Counted from the stretch's first letter, positions 8,647-17,425 are shown. The stretch: DNA of 64,000 bases from Candidatus Methylophosphatis roskildensis (GCA_016708905.1 JADJEV010000004.1:186001-250000), one strand, 5' to 3'. Made by a program: numbers and translations. Notes: generated by a model not told the origin, from the letters alone.

Positions 8647-11040
8647 ATGAGTCAGTCGAATTTCATCGTCCGCAAGGTCGCCGTACTCGGCGCCGGCGTG
8701 ATGGGTGCGCAGATCGCCGCGCATTGCGCGAATGCCGACGTTCCGGTGATTCTTTTCGACCTTCCGGCGACGGAAGGTGACCCGAACGGCATCGTCAGAA
8801 AGGCGCTCGACGGGCTCAAGAAACTCGAACCGAGCCCGCTCGCCACCCGGGACCGCGTGAGCTTCATCGAAGCCGCCAACTACGACCAGCATCTGGACAA
8901 GCTGCGCGGCTGCGACCTGATCATCGAGGCGATCGCGGAGAAGATGGAATGGAAGCGTGAGCTTTACGTCAAGGTCGCGCCGTTTCTCGGCGAGCACGCG
9001 ATATTCGCCACCAATACCTCGGGCCTGTCGATCAACGCGCTGGCCGAGGCGTTTCCTGCGGCCTCGCGCAGCCGCTTCTGCGGCGTGCATTTCTTCAACC
9101 CGCCGCGCTACATGCAGCTGGTCGAACTGATTCCCTGCGCCGGCACCGATGGCGCGCTGCTCGACAACCTGGAGAGTTTTCTCACCACCACGCTCGGCAA
9201 GGGCGTGGTGCGCGCGCTCGACACACCGAGCTTTGTCGCCAACCGCGTCGGCGTGTTCTCGATCCTCGCGGTCATGCATCACACGCAACGGCTGGGTCTC
9301 GGTTTCGATGCGGTGGATGCGCTGACCGGCCCGCTGATCGGCCGGCCGAAAAGTGCCACCTATCGCACTGCCGACGTGGTCGGGCTGGACACCATGGCGC
9401 ATGTCATCCAGACCATGACCGACACGCTGGCCGACGATCCGTGGCACGCGTTCTACGCGAGTCCCGCCTGGCTCGCCGCGCTGATTGCCAAGGGTGCGCT
9501 GGGACAAAAGACCCGCGCAGGCATTTTCACCAAGAAGGGCAAGGACATCCTGGTGCTCGACCTCAAGGCGAAGGATTACCGCCCGTCTTCTGCAGCGGTC
9601 GAGCCCGAGGTTCTGGCGATCCTCAAGCTCAAGAATCCGGCCGAGAAGTTCGCCAGGCTGCGCGAGCATTCAAGCGCACAGGCGCAGTTTCTCTGGTCGA
9701 TCTATCGCGACGTTTTCCACTACGTCGCCGTGCATCTGGGTTCGATCGCCAACAGCGCGCGCGATATCGACTTCGCGATGCGCTGGGGTTTCGGCTGGGG
9801 CCAGGGGCCGTTTGAAACCTGGCAGGCTGCCGGCTGGCAGGGCATCGCAAGCACGATCAAGGCCGACATCGATGCCGGCCGCGCGATGAGCGGCACACCG
9901 CTGCCGGCCTGGGTGTTCGATGGCCGGACCGGCGTGCATTCGAACGAGGGCTCCTACTCGGCCAAGAGCGGCACGCTGCAGGCGCGCTCGTCCCTCGCCG
10001 TCTATTGTCGCCAGTGGTTTCCCGAGCGCGTGTTGGGGGAGAAGCAGGATTCCGGCTCGACGCTGTTCGAGAACGACGCGGTGCGCATGTGGCATACCGG
10101 CGAGGAGGGCGGGCGCGACATCCCGATCCTCTCCTTCAAGAGCAAGATGTGCGCGCTCGGACCGGCGGTGGTCGAGGGGATCATCGAAGCAGTCGCGCGT
10201 GCCGAAGCCGACCATCACGGACTGGTGATCTGGCAGCCCAGGCCGCCGTTCTCGGTCGGCGCCGACCTGCTGGCCGCGGGCGAAATCCTTAAGACCAGCG
10301 GCTTCGGCGCAATCGACAAGTTCGTCGCGCGCTTCCAGCAGATGGCGATGGCCGTCAAGTATGCGCAGGTGCCGGTGGTCGCTGCAGTCAATGGCATGGC
10401 GCTCGGCGGCGGCTGCGAGCTGGTCATGCATTGCGCCAGAGCGGTCGCCGCGCTCGAGTCGTACATCGGCCTGGTCGAGGCGGGCGTCGGACTCATCCCC
10501 GCCGGAGGCGGGTGCAAGGAGTTCGCGCTGCGCGCCGCCCGGGCTGCGCAGCACACCGGCAACAAGGATCCATTCGAATTCATCCAGCCGGTGTTCATGA
10601 CGATCGCCATGGCTACGGCGTCCAGGAGCGCGCTCGAGGCGAAGGATCTCGGCTTCCTGCGCGAGTCCGATATCGTCGCCTACAACCCGCACGAGCTGTT
10701 GTATGTCGCCAAGGCGCAGACCCGCGCGCTGGCGGACGCCGGCTACCGCCCCAGGTTGCGGCCGATCGCGATTTCGGTGGCCGGACGCAACGGGATTGCG
10801 ACACTCGAGATGATGCTCGCCAACATGAAGGAGGGCGGCATGATTTCGGCCCATGACTACCGCGTGGCCAAGGCTGCCGCCACTGCGCTGTGCGGCGGCG
10901 ACATCGAGAGCGGTTCGCTGGTCGACGAGGAATGGCTGCTCGCCGTCGAGCGCCAGCAGTTCGTCGCCCTGCTCGAGACGAGCGAGACGCAGCAGCGTGT
11001 TGCGCACATGCTGGAAACGGGCAAGCCGCTGAGGAACTAG
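8647..11040 (+). CDS. 3-hydroxyacyl-CoA dehydrogenase / enoyl-CoA hydratase with dehydrogenase-first order (FadN-like)
   Basis: This 797-residue bifunctional beta-oxidation enzyme has the reverse domain order of the protein at 4671. The NAD-binding Rossmann motif is at residues 14-19 (GAGVMG), followed by GVHFFNPPRYMQLVELIP. The crotonase domain is C-terminal, from about residue 500, with AVNGMALGGGCELVMH and the loop VEAGVGLIPAGGGCKE. Length and order match Bacillus FadN (YusL, about 789 residues). It sits directly before a FadA-type thiolase, as fadN does, so it probably forms a second, independent hydratase-dehydrogenase-thiolase set. Start ATG follows AAGGTGGTGG. Confidence 0.92.
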   Translation: MSQSNFIVRKVAVLGAGVMGAQIAAHCANADVPVILFDLPATEGDPNGIVRKALDGLKKLEPSPLATRDRVSFIEAANYDQHLDKLRGCDLIIEAIAEKMEWKRELYVKVAPFLGEHAIFATNTSGLSINALAEAFPAASRSRFCGVHFFNPPRYMQLVELIPCAGTDGALLDNLESFLTTTLGKGVVRALDTPSFVANRVGVFSILAVMHHTQRLGLGFDAVDALTGPLIGRPKSATYRTADVVGLDTMAHVIQTMTDTLADDPWHAFYASPAWLAALIAKGALGQKTRAGIFTKKGKDILVLDLKAKDYRPSSAAVEPEVLAILKLKNPAEKFARLREHSSAQAQFLWSIYRDVFHYVAVHLGSIANSARDIDFAMRWGFGWGQGPFETWQAAGWQGIASTIKADIDAGRAMSGTPLPAWVFDGRTGVHSNEGSYSAKSGTLQARSSLAVYCRQWFPERVLGEKQDSGSTLFENDAVRMWHTGEEGGRDIPILSFKSKMCALGPAVVEGIIEAVARAEADHHGLVIWQPRPPFSVGADLLAAGEILKTSGFGAIDKFVARFQQMAMAVKYAQVPVVAAVNGMALGGGCELVMHCARAVAALESYIGLVEAGVGLIPAGGGCKEFALRAARAAQHTGNKDPFEFIQPVFMTIAMATASRSALEAKDLGFLRESDIVAYNPHELLYVAKAQTRALADAGYRPRLRPIAISVAGRNGIATLEMMLANMKEGGMISAHDYRVAKAAATALCGGDIESGSLVDEEWLLAVERQQFVALLETSETQQRVAHMLETGKPLRN

Positions 11041-11051
11041 TGACAGGTTCG

Positions 11052-11116
11052 GTGACGGGTGACGCGTGACGCGTGACAAAGACCCGCCCCGTCACCTGTC
11101 GCCTGTCACCCGTCAC
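11052..11116. repeat. GTGAC-rich inverted repeat
   Basis: The 100-bp gap between two beta-oxidation genes holds reiterated GTGAC heptad-like units. Positions 11052-11077 pair with 11091-11116 in inverted orientation, 21 of 26 positions matching, around a 13-base loop. The left arm reads GTGACGGGTGACGCGTGACG onward. It would form a long hairpin in the transcript between the two genes and looks like a degenerate tandem repeat folded back on itself. Confidence 0.75.
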
Positions 11117-11140
11117 TCGAAACAGAAGGAGAAATCGGGA

Positions 11141-12337
11141 ATGACCAGACAAATCCAGGACGCCTACGTCGTGGCTGCCACGCGTACGCCGGTGGCCCGG
11201 CGCAAGGGCGCGTTTCGCAATGTCCGGCCCGACGACATGCTGGCACACGTGCTGCGCGCAATGCTCGCCAAGCAGCCGGGGCTGGATGCTGGAGAAGTCG
11301 CCGATGTGATCGTCGGTTGCGCATTTCCCGAGGCAGAGCAGGGTCTCAACGTCGCGCGCATCGGCTGGTTGCTGGCAGGCCTGCCGAATCGCGTGCCGGC
11401 GATCACGATCAATCGCTTCTGCTCGAGCGGCCTGCAGGCGGTCGCGATGGCAGCCGACCGGATTCGCCTCGGCGAGGCGGATGTCATGATCGCGGGCGGC
11501 ACCGAATCGATGACCATCATGCCGCAGATGATGGGCAACAAGCTGTCGATCAGCCCGGCGGTGTTCGAGCGCGACGAAAACTACGCGATTGCCTTCGGCA
11601 TGGGGATCACTGCGGAGAAGGTTGCCGCCCAATGGAAGATCAGCCGCGAAGACCAGGACGCCTTCGCGGTCGAGAGCCACCGTCGCGCGGTCTCGGCGAT
11701 CGCCGCTGGCAAGTTTGCCGCCGAGATCTCGCCCTATCAGGTCCGCACCCATGCGCCGTCGCCCGACGGGACGGTCAAGATCGTCGAGCGGCTGTTCGAA
11801 GTCGACGAGGGGCCGCGGCCCGATTCCTCGATCGAGGCGCTGGCCAGGCTCAGGCCGGTGTTTGCAGCTAAGGGCACCGTCACCGCGGGTAACAGCTCGC
11901 AGATGTCGGACGGCGCCGCCGCGGTGCTGCTGATGAGCGAAGCCGCGCTCAAGCGCTACAATGCCACGCCAATTGCGCGCTTCGCGGCGTTCTCGGTGGC
12001 CGGCGTGCCGCCCGAGATCATGGGCATCGGCCCGGTCGAGGCAATTCCGCGTGCATTGAAACAGGCCGGCCTGACTCAGGATCGAATGGACTGGATCGAA
12101 CTCAACGAGGCCTTCGCCGCCCAGGCGCTGGCCGTCATAGGCGAACTCAAACTCGATCCGGCCAGGGTCAACCCGCAGGGCGGGGCCATTGCGCTGGGTC
12201 ACCCGCTCGGCGCCACCGGCGCGATCCGCACTGCAACCGTCATGAGCGCGATGCAGCGCGAGAAGTTCCGCTACGGCATGGTCACCATGTGCATCGGTAC
12301 CGGCATGGGCGCGGCCGGCATATTCGAGCGAGTCTGA
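11141..12337 (+). CDS. fadA: Acetyl-CoA C-acyltransferase (thiolase), FadA type
   Basis: This is the second thiolase of the cluster, 398 residues, the usual FadA length. The nucleophilic cysteine is C94 in NRFCSSGLQA, the histidine is in GGAIALGHPLGATG near residue 347, and the second cysteine is in CIGTGMGAA near residue 384. The ATG at 11141 follows AGAAGGAGAAATCGGGA. The frame is open upstream through the GTGAC repeat, but that stretch is not thiolase-like and is excluded. It partners the FadN-like enzyme 100 bp upstream. Confidence 0.94.
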   Translation: MTRQIQDAYVVAATRTPVARRKGAFRNVRPDDMLAHVLRAMLAKQPGLDAGEVADVIVGCAFPEAEQGLNVARIGWLLAGLPNRVPAITINRFCSSGLQAVAMAADRIRLGEADVMIAGGTESMTIMPQMMGNKLSISPAVFERDENYAIAFGMGITAEKVAAQWKISREDQDAFAVESHRRAVSAIAAGKFAAEISPYQVRTHAPSPDGTVKIVERLFEVDEGPRPDSSIEALARLRPVFAAKGTVTAGNSSQMSDGAAAVLLMSEAALKRYNATPIARFAAFSVAGVPPEIMGIGPVEAIPRALKQAGLTQDRMDWIELNEAFAAQALAVIGELKLDPARVNPQGGAIALGHPLGATGAIRTATVMSAMQREKFRYGMVTMCIGTGMGAAGIFERV

Positions 12338-12338
12338 A

Positions 12339-13142
12339 ATGGCAGATTCCGTGTCGCTCGATATTCGCGAGGGCGTTGCCGCCCTGACCTTCAACCGTCC
12401 GGAGGCACTCAACACGCTCGACATCGCGGCGATGCAGGCGTTTCGCGGCGCGGTCGAGGAGATCGCGGCGGACCCGGCGATCGAGGTCGTCGTGATGACA
12501 GGTGCCGGCGAGCATTTCATGGCAGGCGGCGATATCCGGCAGTTCTCCAGGATGGTTTCGGACTATGCCGCGCCGCAAAGACTCGAACAGTTTCAGGCCA
12601 TGATCGAGCAATGGATCAATCCGGCGATCCTGTTGTTGCAGAACCTGCACCAGCCGGTGGTGGCGAAAGTGCGCGGCGCCTGTGCCGGTATCGGGCTGTC
12701 CTTCATGTCGGGTTGCGACATCGTGATCGCGGCCGATGACGCGGTGTTCAGCACCGCCTATTCGAGCATAGGATTGAGTCCGGACGGCGGCGTGAGCTGG
12801 TTCCTGCCGCGCGCCGTCGGCACGCGCCGCGCGCTCGAACTTCTTCTGCTCGGCGATCGCTTCGACGCGCAGACCGCCCAGTCGATCGGCCTGGTGTCGC
12901 GCGCCGTGCCGGCGGCCGGGCTGGATGCCGCGGTCGACGCGATCGTTGCCCAGCTCAGGGCCGGGCCACGCCACTCATACGGCGAGATCAAGCGCCTCGT
13001 GCGGGCGAGTGGCGGCAACCCGCTCGAAGCGCAGCTTGCCCTCGAAGCCGCTGCCTTCGCACGCTGCAGCGCGACCAACGATTTTGCGGAAGGTGTGAGC
13101 GCCTTCCTCGAGAAGAGAAAGCCGCAGTTCAGCGGCCGATGA
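12339..13142 (+). CDS. Enoyl-CoA hydratase/isomerase family protein, isomerase-like active site
   Basis: This 267-residue crotonase-fold protein starts one base after the fadA-type stop. The oxyanion-hole segments are HFMAGGDIRQF and VRGACAGIGLSF. The first catalytic glutamate of hydratases (GGGLEL) is replaced here by GIGLSF, and the second region reads YSSIGLSPDGGVSWFLPRAVG with an Asp rather than the usual Glu. This pattern matches PaaG-type and delta3,delta2-enoyl-CoA isomerases, where an Asp does the chemistry. I therefore expect a double-bond isomerase serving unsaturated or ring-derived acyl-CoA; hydratase activity is less likely. Confidence 0.88.
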   Translation: MADSVSLDIREGVAALTFNRPEALNTLDIAAMQAFRGAVEEIAADPAIEVVVMTGAGEHFMAGGDIRQFSRMVSDYAAPQRLEQFQAMIEQWINPAILLLQNLHQPVVAKVRGACAGIGLSFMSGCDIVIAADDAVFSTAYSSIGLSPDGGVSWFLPRAVGTRRALELLLLGDRFDAQTAQSIGLVSRAVPAAGLDAAVDAIVAQLRAGPRHSYGEIKRLVRASGGNPLEAQLALEAAAFARCSATNDFAEGVSAFLEKRKPQFSGR

Positions 13143-13269
13143 TAGTCGGGCACCGCGGCCGCGCCGGTCGCGAGGCCCGTTTCGGGTCGTTCCTCATCTG
13201 ACCCGCGGACGTTGCCGACGTTAGATGGCAGAGAAATGTCATAACGATAATCCTTCGTGGAGGAGCACC

Positions 13270-15093
13270 ATGATCAAGCATTCGCTTATGGCCGCGTCAG
13301 TGGCCCTCGCAGTCGGCAATCCGGCATTCGCGCAGTACAGCGGCACGGTCTTTTTCGGCGACAGCCTGACCGATTCCGGCACCTTCTCGGCGGTCGGCGC
13401 AGTGCCGCCGGGGGTGGGCAGATTCACCACCAATCCCGGGCCGGTATGGTCGGAAGTTCTGGCGGCAACGTACGGCACCAGCGCCACGCCGGCCGTCACT
13501 GGCGGGACCAACTTTGCCGTTGGCGGGGCGCGCGTGACCAGCCTGCCGGGCATCCCGCCGCAACCGCCGACCGACCAGGCCACGCCGGTCGCGGCGCAGA
13601 TCAGCACCTACCTCGCGGGAACCGGTGGTCAGGCCGACGGCAGCACGCTGTACACCGTATGGGCCGGTGCCAATGACCTATTCTTCATCGCGTCGTCGCC
13701 TGCCAGCGCACAGGCCTACCTGGCGCAGACTTCCGGCGAACTGGTCGCGCAGATCGGCCGTCTGCAGGCGGCCGGCGCGCGTTACATCATCGTGCCGAAC
13801 CTGCCGGACATCGGTAGCACGCCGTTCGGCCTGTCGCAGGGTGCGGCAGGTGCGGCCGGTCTGACACAGCTCTCGCAAGGGTACAACCAGTTGCTGTTCG
13901 TCGGCATCGAGTCCGCCGGGCTGAGTGTCATTCCGGTCGATACCTTCACCCTGTTGCGGGAGATCGTCGCGAGTCCGGCGGCCTACGGATTCACCGATCC
14001 CCAGGCGGCGACCATTCCCGCCTGCGGCACCACACCCTCGCTGGTCTGCTCGGCCGCCTCACTGCGACCGGGCTCCACCCCGTTCAACACGGTGTTCGCC
14101 GACGGCGTGCACCCGACGACCGGCGCTCACCAGATCCTCGCCGACTTTGTCGCCGCGCAACTCGCTGCGCCGGGGCAGATATCGCTGCTGGCCGAGTCGG
14201 CGGTCAAGACGCGCAGCGCACTGACCGAGACGATCTACAACCAGATCGCCAGCGCGAAATTCGCCTCATCGGGTCCAACGCGGGTCTGGGCCAGCCTCGG
14301 CGGCGGCCGGCTCAAGTTCGAGCAGAACGCCGACTTCGCAGGAGCGAAGGGCAATCCCTACGGGCTGACGATCGGCCTGGACCATCGTGTCGCGCCGGAC
14401 TTGCTGGTCGGCGTCGCCGGCAATGCCTCGCGCGTCGATCCGGATTTCGGCGGTGGCGGCGGATTCGAGCAGAAGGAACTGGCGCTGAGCCTCTATGCCG
14501 CCTGGGACAGCGGGCCGCTGCGTCTGTCGACCATCGGCACGCTCGGCCGCAGCGAGTTCGACGTGACGCGCGACGTGCATCTCGGTCCCGCCACGCGCAG
14601 CATCCACGGCAGCACCGGCGGCAACAACGCGTCGCTGGCGCTGCGTGGCGCATTCGAGCTGGGCGCGGGCGGATTCAGCCACGGGCCGTTCGTCGGCATG
14701 AACCTTCAGCGCATCGACATCGACCAGTTCACCGAGTCCGACGGCGGGTCGGCCGCGCTCGGCTACCAACGGCAGCGGCGCACCTCGGCGATCGGCAGCC
14801 TGGGCTACCAGGCGAGTCTCGACATGGGGAGCGTTCAGCCTTTCGGCAGGCTGAGCGTCGAGCACGAGTTTCGCGACAACGATCGCAGCATCACCGCCTT
14901 CCTGACGAGCATGGCGGCGCCGAGCTTCGATCTGCCAGCCGCCAAGCTCGAACGCACTTGGGGTTCGGCGACCCTGGGCGCTACGATGAAGTTCGCGCCG
15001 AACCTGACCGGCAGCCTGGCGCTGAGCTCGCAATTCGCGCAGTCGAACGTGCGTAACTTCGGCGCGCAATTCAGCCTGAACATGGGGTTCTGA
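13270..15093 (+). CDS. GDSL esterase/lipase autotransporter
   Basis: This 607-residue surface esterase has a signal peptide (about residues 1-21, ending PAFA), an SGNH-hydrolase passenger and an autotransporter barrel. The nucleophile is S32 in FFGDSLTDSG and the Asp-His pair is in DGVHPTTG near residues 278-281. The barrel occupies about residues 345-607 and ends in a Phe (SLNMGF). This architecture matches EstA-type lipolytic autotransporters, which stay on the outer membrane. The ATG at 13270 follows GTGGAGGAGCACC; the longer open frame from 13225 would place a charged segment before the signal peptide. It lies just after the fatty-acid cluster and could supply fatty acids by cleaving esters outside the cell, an inference from context. 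Confidence 0.93.
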   Translation: MIKHSLMAASVALAVGNPAFAQYSGTVFFGDSLTDSGTFSAVGAVPPGVGRFTTNPGPVWSEVLAATYGTSATPAVTGGTNFAVGGARVTSLPGIPPQPPTDQATPVAAQISTYLAGTGGQADGSTLYTVWAGANDLFFIASSPASAQAYLAQTSGELVAQIGRLQAAGARYIIVPNLPDIGSTPFGLSQGAAGAAGLTQLSQGYNQLLFVGIESAGLSVIPVDTFTLLREIVASPAAYGFTDPQAATIPACGTTPSLVCSAASLRPGSTPFNTVFADGVHPTTGAHQILADFVAAQLAAPGQISLLAESAVKTRSALTETIYNQIASAKFASSGPTRVWASLGGGRLKFEQNADFAGAKGNPYGLTIGLDHRVAPDLLVGVAGNASRVDPDFGGGGGFEQKELALSLYAAWDSGPLRLSTIGTLGRSEFDVTRDVHLGPATRSIHGSTGGNNASLALRGAFELGAGGFSHGPFVGMNLQRIDIDQFTESDGGSAALGYQRQRRTSAIGSLGYQASLDMGSVQPFGRLSVEHEFRDNDRSITAFLTSMAAPSFDLPAAKLERTWGSATLGATMKFAPNLTGSLALSSQFAQSNVRNFGAQFSLNMGF

Positions 15094-15106
15094 GTTGGCG
15101 CGTGGT

Positions 15107-15877
15107 TCAGCGCGCCGCGTCTACGCCGAGCGCAATCGCTGCCAGACCCAGCCACTCGTGCAGTGCCGCGGCGGAATCGTTCAACCCGATCTCGGTCGGC
15201 AGGAAATCGTAGCCGATCGAGGGGCTCGGACTCGAGAAGACGGTCGGCGCAGGGATCACTTCAAACCCGGCACGAATGAAGTATTTGCGCGCACGACGCA
15301 TGTGCACGGCCTGGGTAACCAGGAGGATGCGCTCGATCTTTTCGCGCTTCAGTATCTGCCACGAATAGAGCGCATTCTCGCGCGTATCGAGCGAGGTCGA
15401 CTCGGTCCATTTGACCGCGACCGAGAAATCGCGTTCGAGGGCGTCGCGCATGCTGAGTGCCAGTGGAGTTCCGCCCGAGGGCGCGCCGCCGCTCACCAGC
15501 ACCGGAAGTCCGGTCTGCCTGGCCAAGCGGGCTCCGTAGCGTAGTCGCTGCAAGGTTGCGGCTCCCACGGTATCGCCGCCATACTCGGGCGCACCATGGT
15601 AGCTGCTGCCACCGAGGATGACGATCGCCTGGGCCCGTTTTACCGCTGCACTATCGGGCGGACGTATGTCTTCGAGATGGCGCATCAACACGCTGCCCAT
15701 GAATGGTGTCGCCAGAACGAAGAAGCTAAGAATTCCCAGCCAGAACATTTTGCGCCCCAAGCGTGGAAGACGCTGCGCCAGCATCAAGCCGAACAGCGAT
15801 AGCAGTATCGGCCCGCCTGGCGGGAGAACCAGCGCGGCGATGGCGCGCTTGAGAAAAAGCAGCGGATAAAAGTCCAT
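15107..15877 (-). CDS. YdcF/ElyC-like DUF218 membrane protein
   Basis: This 256-residue inner-membrane protein has two N-terminal membrane segments (about residues 10-60) and a DUF218 domain. Family marks are AQAIVILGGSS, TLQRLRYGARLARQTGLPVLVSGG, STSLDTRENA and LLVTQAVHMRRA. ElyC and SanA, related E. coli proteins, affect envelope integrity and peptidoglycan precursor metabolism; the function here is unproven. It converges on the esterase gene with only 13 bp between stops. Confidence 0.85.
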   Translation of the reverse strand: MDFYPLLFLKRAIAALVLPPGGPILLSLFGLMLAQRLPRLGRKMFWLGILSFFVLATPFMGSVLMRHLEDIRPPDSAAVKRAQAIVILGGSSYHGAPEYGGDTVGAATLQRLRYGARLARQTGLPVLVSGGAPSGGTPLALSMRDALERDFSVAVKWTESTSLDTRENALYSWQILKREKIERILLVTQAVHMRRARKYFIRAGFEVIPAPTVFSSPSPSIGYDFLPTEIGLNDSAAALHEWLGLAAIALGVDAAR

Positions 15878-16003
15878 TGGAATCGTCGTGTGGATTGTTG
15901 CCGGGAAGCTGGCCGGCTATTATCGCAGCCGGGACCACGCCACGACACCGATGAATATCGAATCAACCGACCTGCTTCTGCCATATACGGCGACCGCGGC
16001 GCT

Positions 16004-16408
16004 ATGCTGATGGATTTGAGTGCCCTCGGCTGGAAGGAAGCCTTGTTCGCCGCGGTGGTGATCCTCGCCCTTTATGTCGGCTACGCCCTGCTGCGTCTGA
16101 CCAAACCGAAAACCGCAACGCTGCCGCAGGTCGCGCCTGTCGACGATGCGCCACTGCGCGGCCTGCAGACCGAGATGGTCGGCGTGCGGGCGCAGCTCGA
16201 TGCCTTGCAGTCCGGCCTGGATTTGCTGACGTGCGAGGTCGAACAGATCAAGGCGGCGCGCGCGGTATCACCCCAATACAACGACGCGCTGTCGTTGGCG
16301 CAAAAGGGCATGCGGCGTGAGGACATCGCCGAGACCTGCGGCATTTCGGTCGGTGAAGCGGATCTGGTCTGCGCCCTGGCGCGCAGCCGTCAGGAGGGGG
16401 CGACATGA
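16004..16408 (+). CDS. DUF2802 membrane-anchored protein
   Basis: This 134-residue protein has one N-terminal membrane helix (about residues 11-30), a coiled-coil-like middle and a C-terminal helix-turn-helix-like segment (LAQKGMRREDIAETCGISVGEADLV) typical of DUF2802. I start it at ATG 16004 rather than further upstream because the leader lacks coding character; ATG 16010 is also possible. The stop overlaps the following SPOR gene (ATGA). Function is unknown. Confidence 0.8.
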   Translation: MLMDLSALGWKEALFAAVVILALYVGYALLRLTKPKTATLPQVAPVDDAPLRGLQTEMVGVRAQLDALQSGLDLLTCEVEQIKAARAVSPQYNDALSLAQKGMRREDIAETCGISVGEADLVCALARSRQEGAT

Positions 16409-17136
16409 CGAATCAGAGCAGGCCGGGTTCGAAGGCGACGGAAACCATCGACCGCGCCGAGAAGAAAACCTTGCTGGCCCGTATCGGCATTGCCGGCGTG
16501 CTGATCGTCGCGCTGATCGGCGCGCTCGCGCTGTTCGAGCAGCAGCAGAGCAAGCCGGAGCCGGCCGCGCCACCGAGCATGAAGGCGCCCGACGCGCCAC
16601 AGAGCATGCCGGCGCCGGCTTTGCAGAATCAGGCCAGCGGGGCAATTGCGCCGCCGCCCGCCGAGCCACTGGTCAGGTCCGAGTCACCCGCCGAGCCCGA
16701 ACGCACCAGCGCACCGCAGATCGCCGAACCAGCGACGCCCGATAGGCTTGCCGGCGGAAAGCCCGTCATCGAGAAGGCGACGCCGCACGAGGATACGCAC
16801 CCGCGTCTGGTCATCGGCAAGGGGGGTGAACACCCTGCTGCGGCGAGGGCGGCGCCCCCGGGGCCAACGGCGCCGAGCAAGCCGGCCACCCGTGAATCGC
16901 CAGCGGCCGCCAGACTGACCGCTGGTGGCGGTTTTCTCGTGCAGGTCGGCGTGTTCTCCAATCTCGATAATGCCGAGGACCTGCGCAAAAAACTCGCCGA
17001 TGCCGGCATTCCGGCGCAGATCGAAGCGCGCGTGCAGGTCGGCCCCTTCGCCACCCAGGCCGAGGCCGCCGCTGCACAGAAGAAACTCAAGTCGCTGGGC
17101 ATTGACTCCGGCATGCTGTTGCCGGCCAGACGATAG
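16405..17136 (+). CDS. SPOR-domain membrane protein
   Basis: This 243-residue protein has a short cytoplasmic start, one membrane helix (about residues 28-46), a long Pro/Ala-rich linker, and a C-terminal SPOR domain from about residue 172 (GGGFLVQVGVFSNLDNAEDL, then ARVQVGPFATQAEAAAAQKK). SPOR domains bind denuded glycan strands at the division septum, so it is probably a periplasm-facing cell-division or envelope protein like DedD. It is coupled by ATGA overlap to the DUF2802 gene. Confidence 0.85.
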   Translation: MTNQSRPGSKATETIDRAEKKTLLARIGIAGVLIVALIGALALFEQQQSKPEPAAPPSMKAPDAPQSMPAPALQNQASGAIAPPPAEPLVRSESPAEPERTSAPQIAEPATPDRLAGGKPVIEKATPHEDTHPRLVIGKGGEHPAAARAAPPGPTAPSKPATRESPAAARLTAGGGFLVQVGVFSNLDNAEDLRKKLADAGIPAQIEARVQVGPFATQAEAAAAQKKLKSLGIDSGMLLPARR

Positions 17137-17165
17137 TCCCGGTTCTCCTCGCTTCGCGCGCCGAT

Positions 17166-17192
17166 GTCGGGCTTCGCTGCGCTCAGCCCGAC
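17166..17192. repeat. GTAGG-type hairpin repeat
   Basis: GTCGGGC and GCCCGAC form a 7-bp stem around TTCGCTGCGCTCA, followed by CTACG. It belongs to the same hairpin type as the repeats at 51874 and 58844 (stem, TTCGCTGCGCT-like loop, then CCTACG). Confidence 0.65.
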
Positions 17193-17216
17193 CTACGCGA
17201 CGAAGCAGGTCTGCAG

Positions 17217-17313
17217 CCCGCATGAAATGGCGATCTACAAGGCGGCATTGCCAGCAGCCAATGAATACGCGCCTCTCCATGACTGTGCCATGCAGATCGC
17301 CATTCCATGCGGG
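17217..17313. repeat. REPIN-like 97-bp inverted repeat element, copy 1
   Basis: The ends are CCCGCATGAAATGGCGATCT (17217-17236) and its reverse complement at 17294-17313, with one mismatch in 20; weaker pairing continues outward. The same ends recur at 60057-60153 with identical total length but a different interior. Two inverted REP units at fixed spacing is the definition of a REPIN. No ORF is convincing inside. Confidence 0.75.
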
Positions 17314-17425
17314 TTACAGGCCGATCGGCGTTTTCCGGTCAGGCCGCATGCCATTCCCCGCGCGGCGCGTTAATCCGCGATAATCGCCGGTCGATCGAAC
17401 GCACCCGCGGAAGGACATCCAAACC

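Noticed and set aside
11052..11116. CRISPR-like or tandem-repeat array
   Set aside because: Units are 5-8 bases with no spacers; it is a degenerate short repeat, not CRISPR.
10613..12520. 635-residue minus-strand frame
   Set aside because: It reads antisense through the thiolase and the GTGAC repeat; the repeat part gives a low-complexity peptide, so it is not a gene.
15097..15116. GC-rich 6-bp hairpin between the esterase and YdcF-like genes as a terminator
   Set aside because: The stem is short, lies partly inside the YdcF-like coding end and has no T tract.
17137..17425. Possible small gene between the SPOR and ridA genes
   Set aside because: The only frames (for example 17164-17373) run through the hairpin repeat and REPIN-like element, so they are coincidental.
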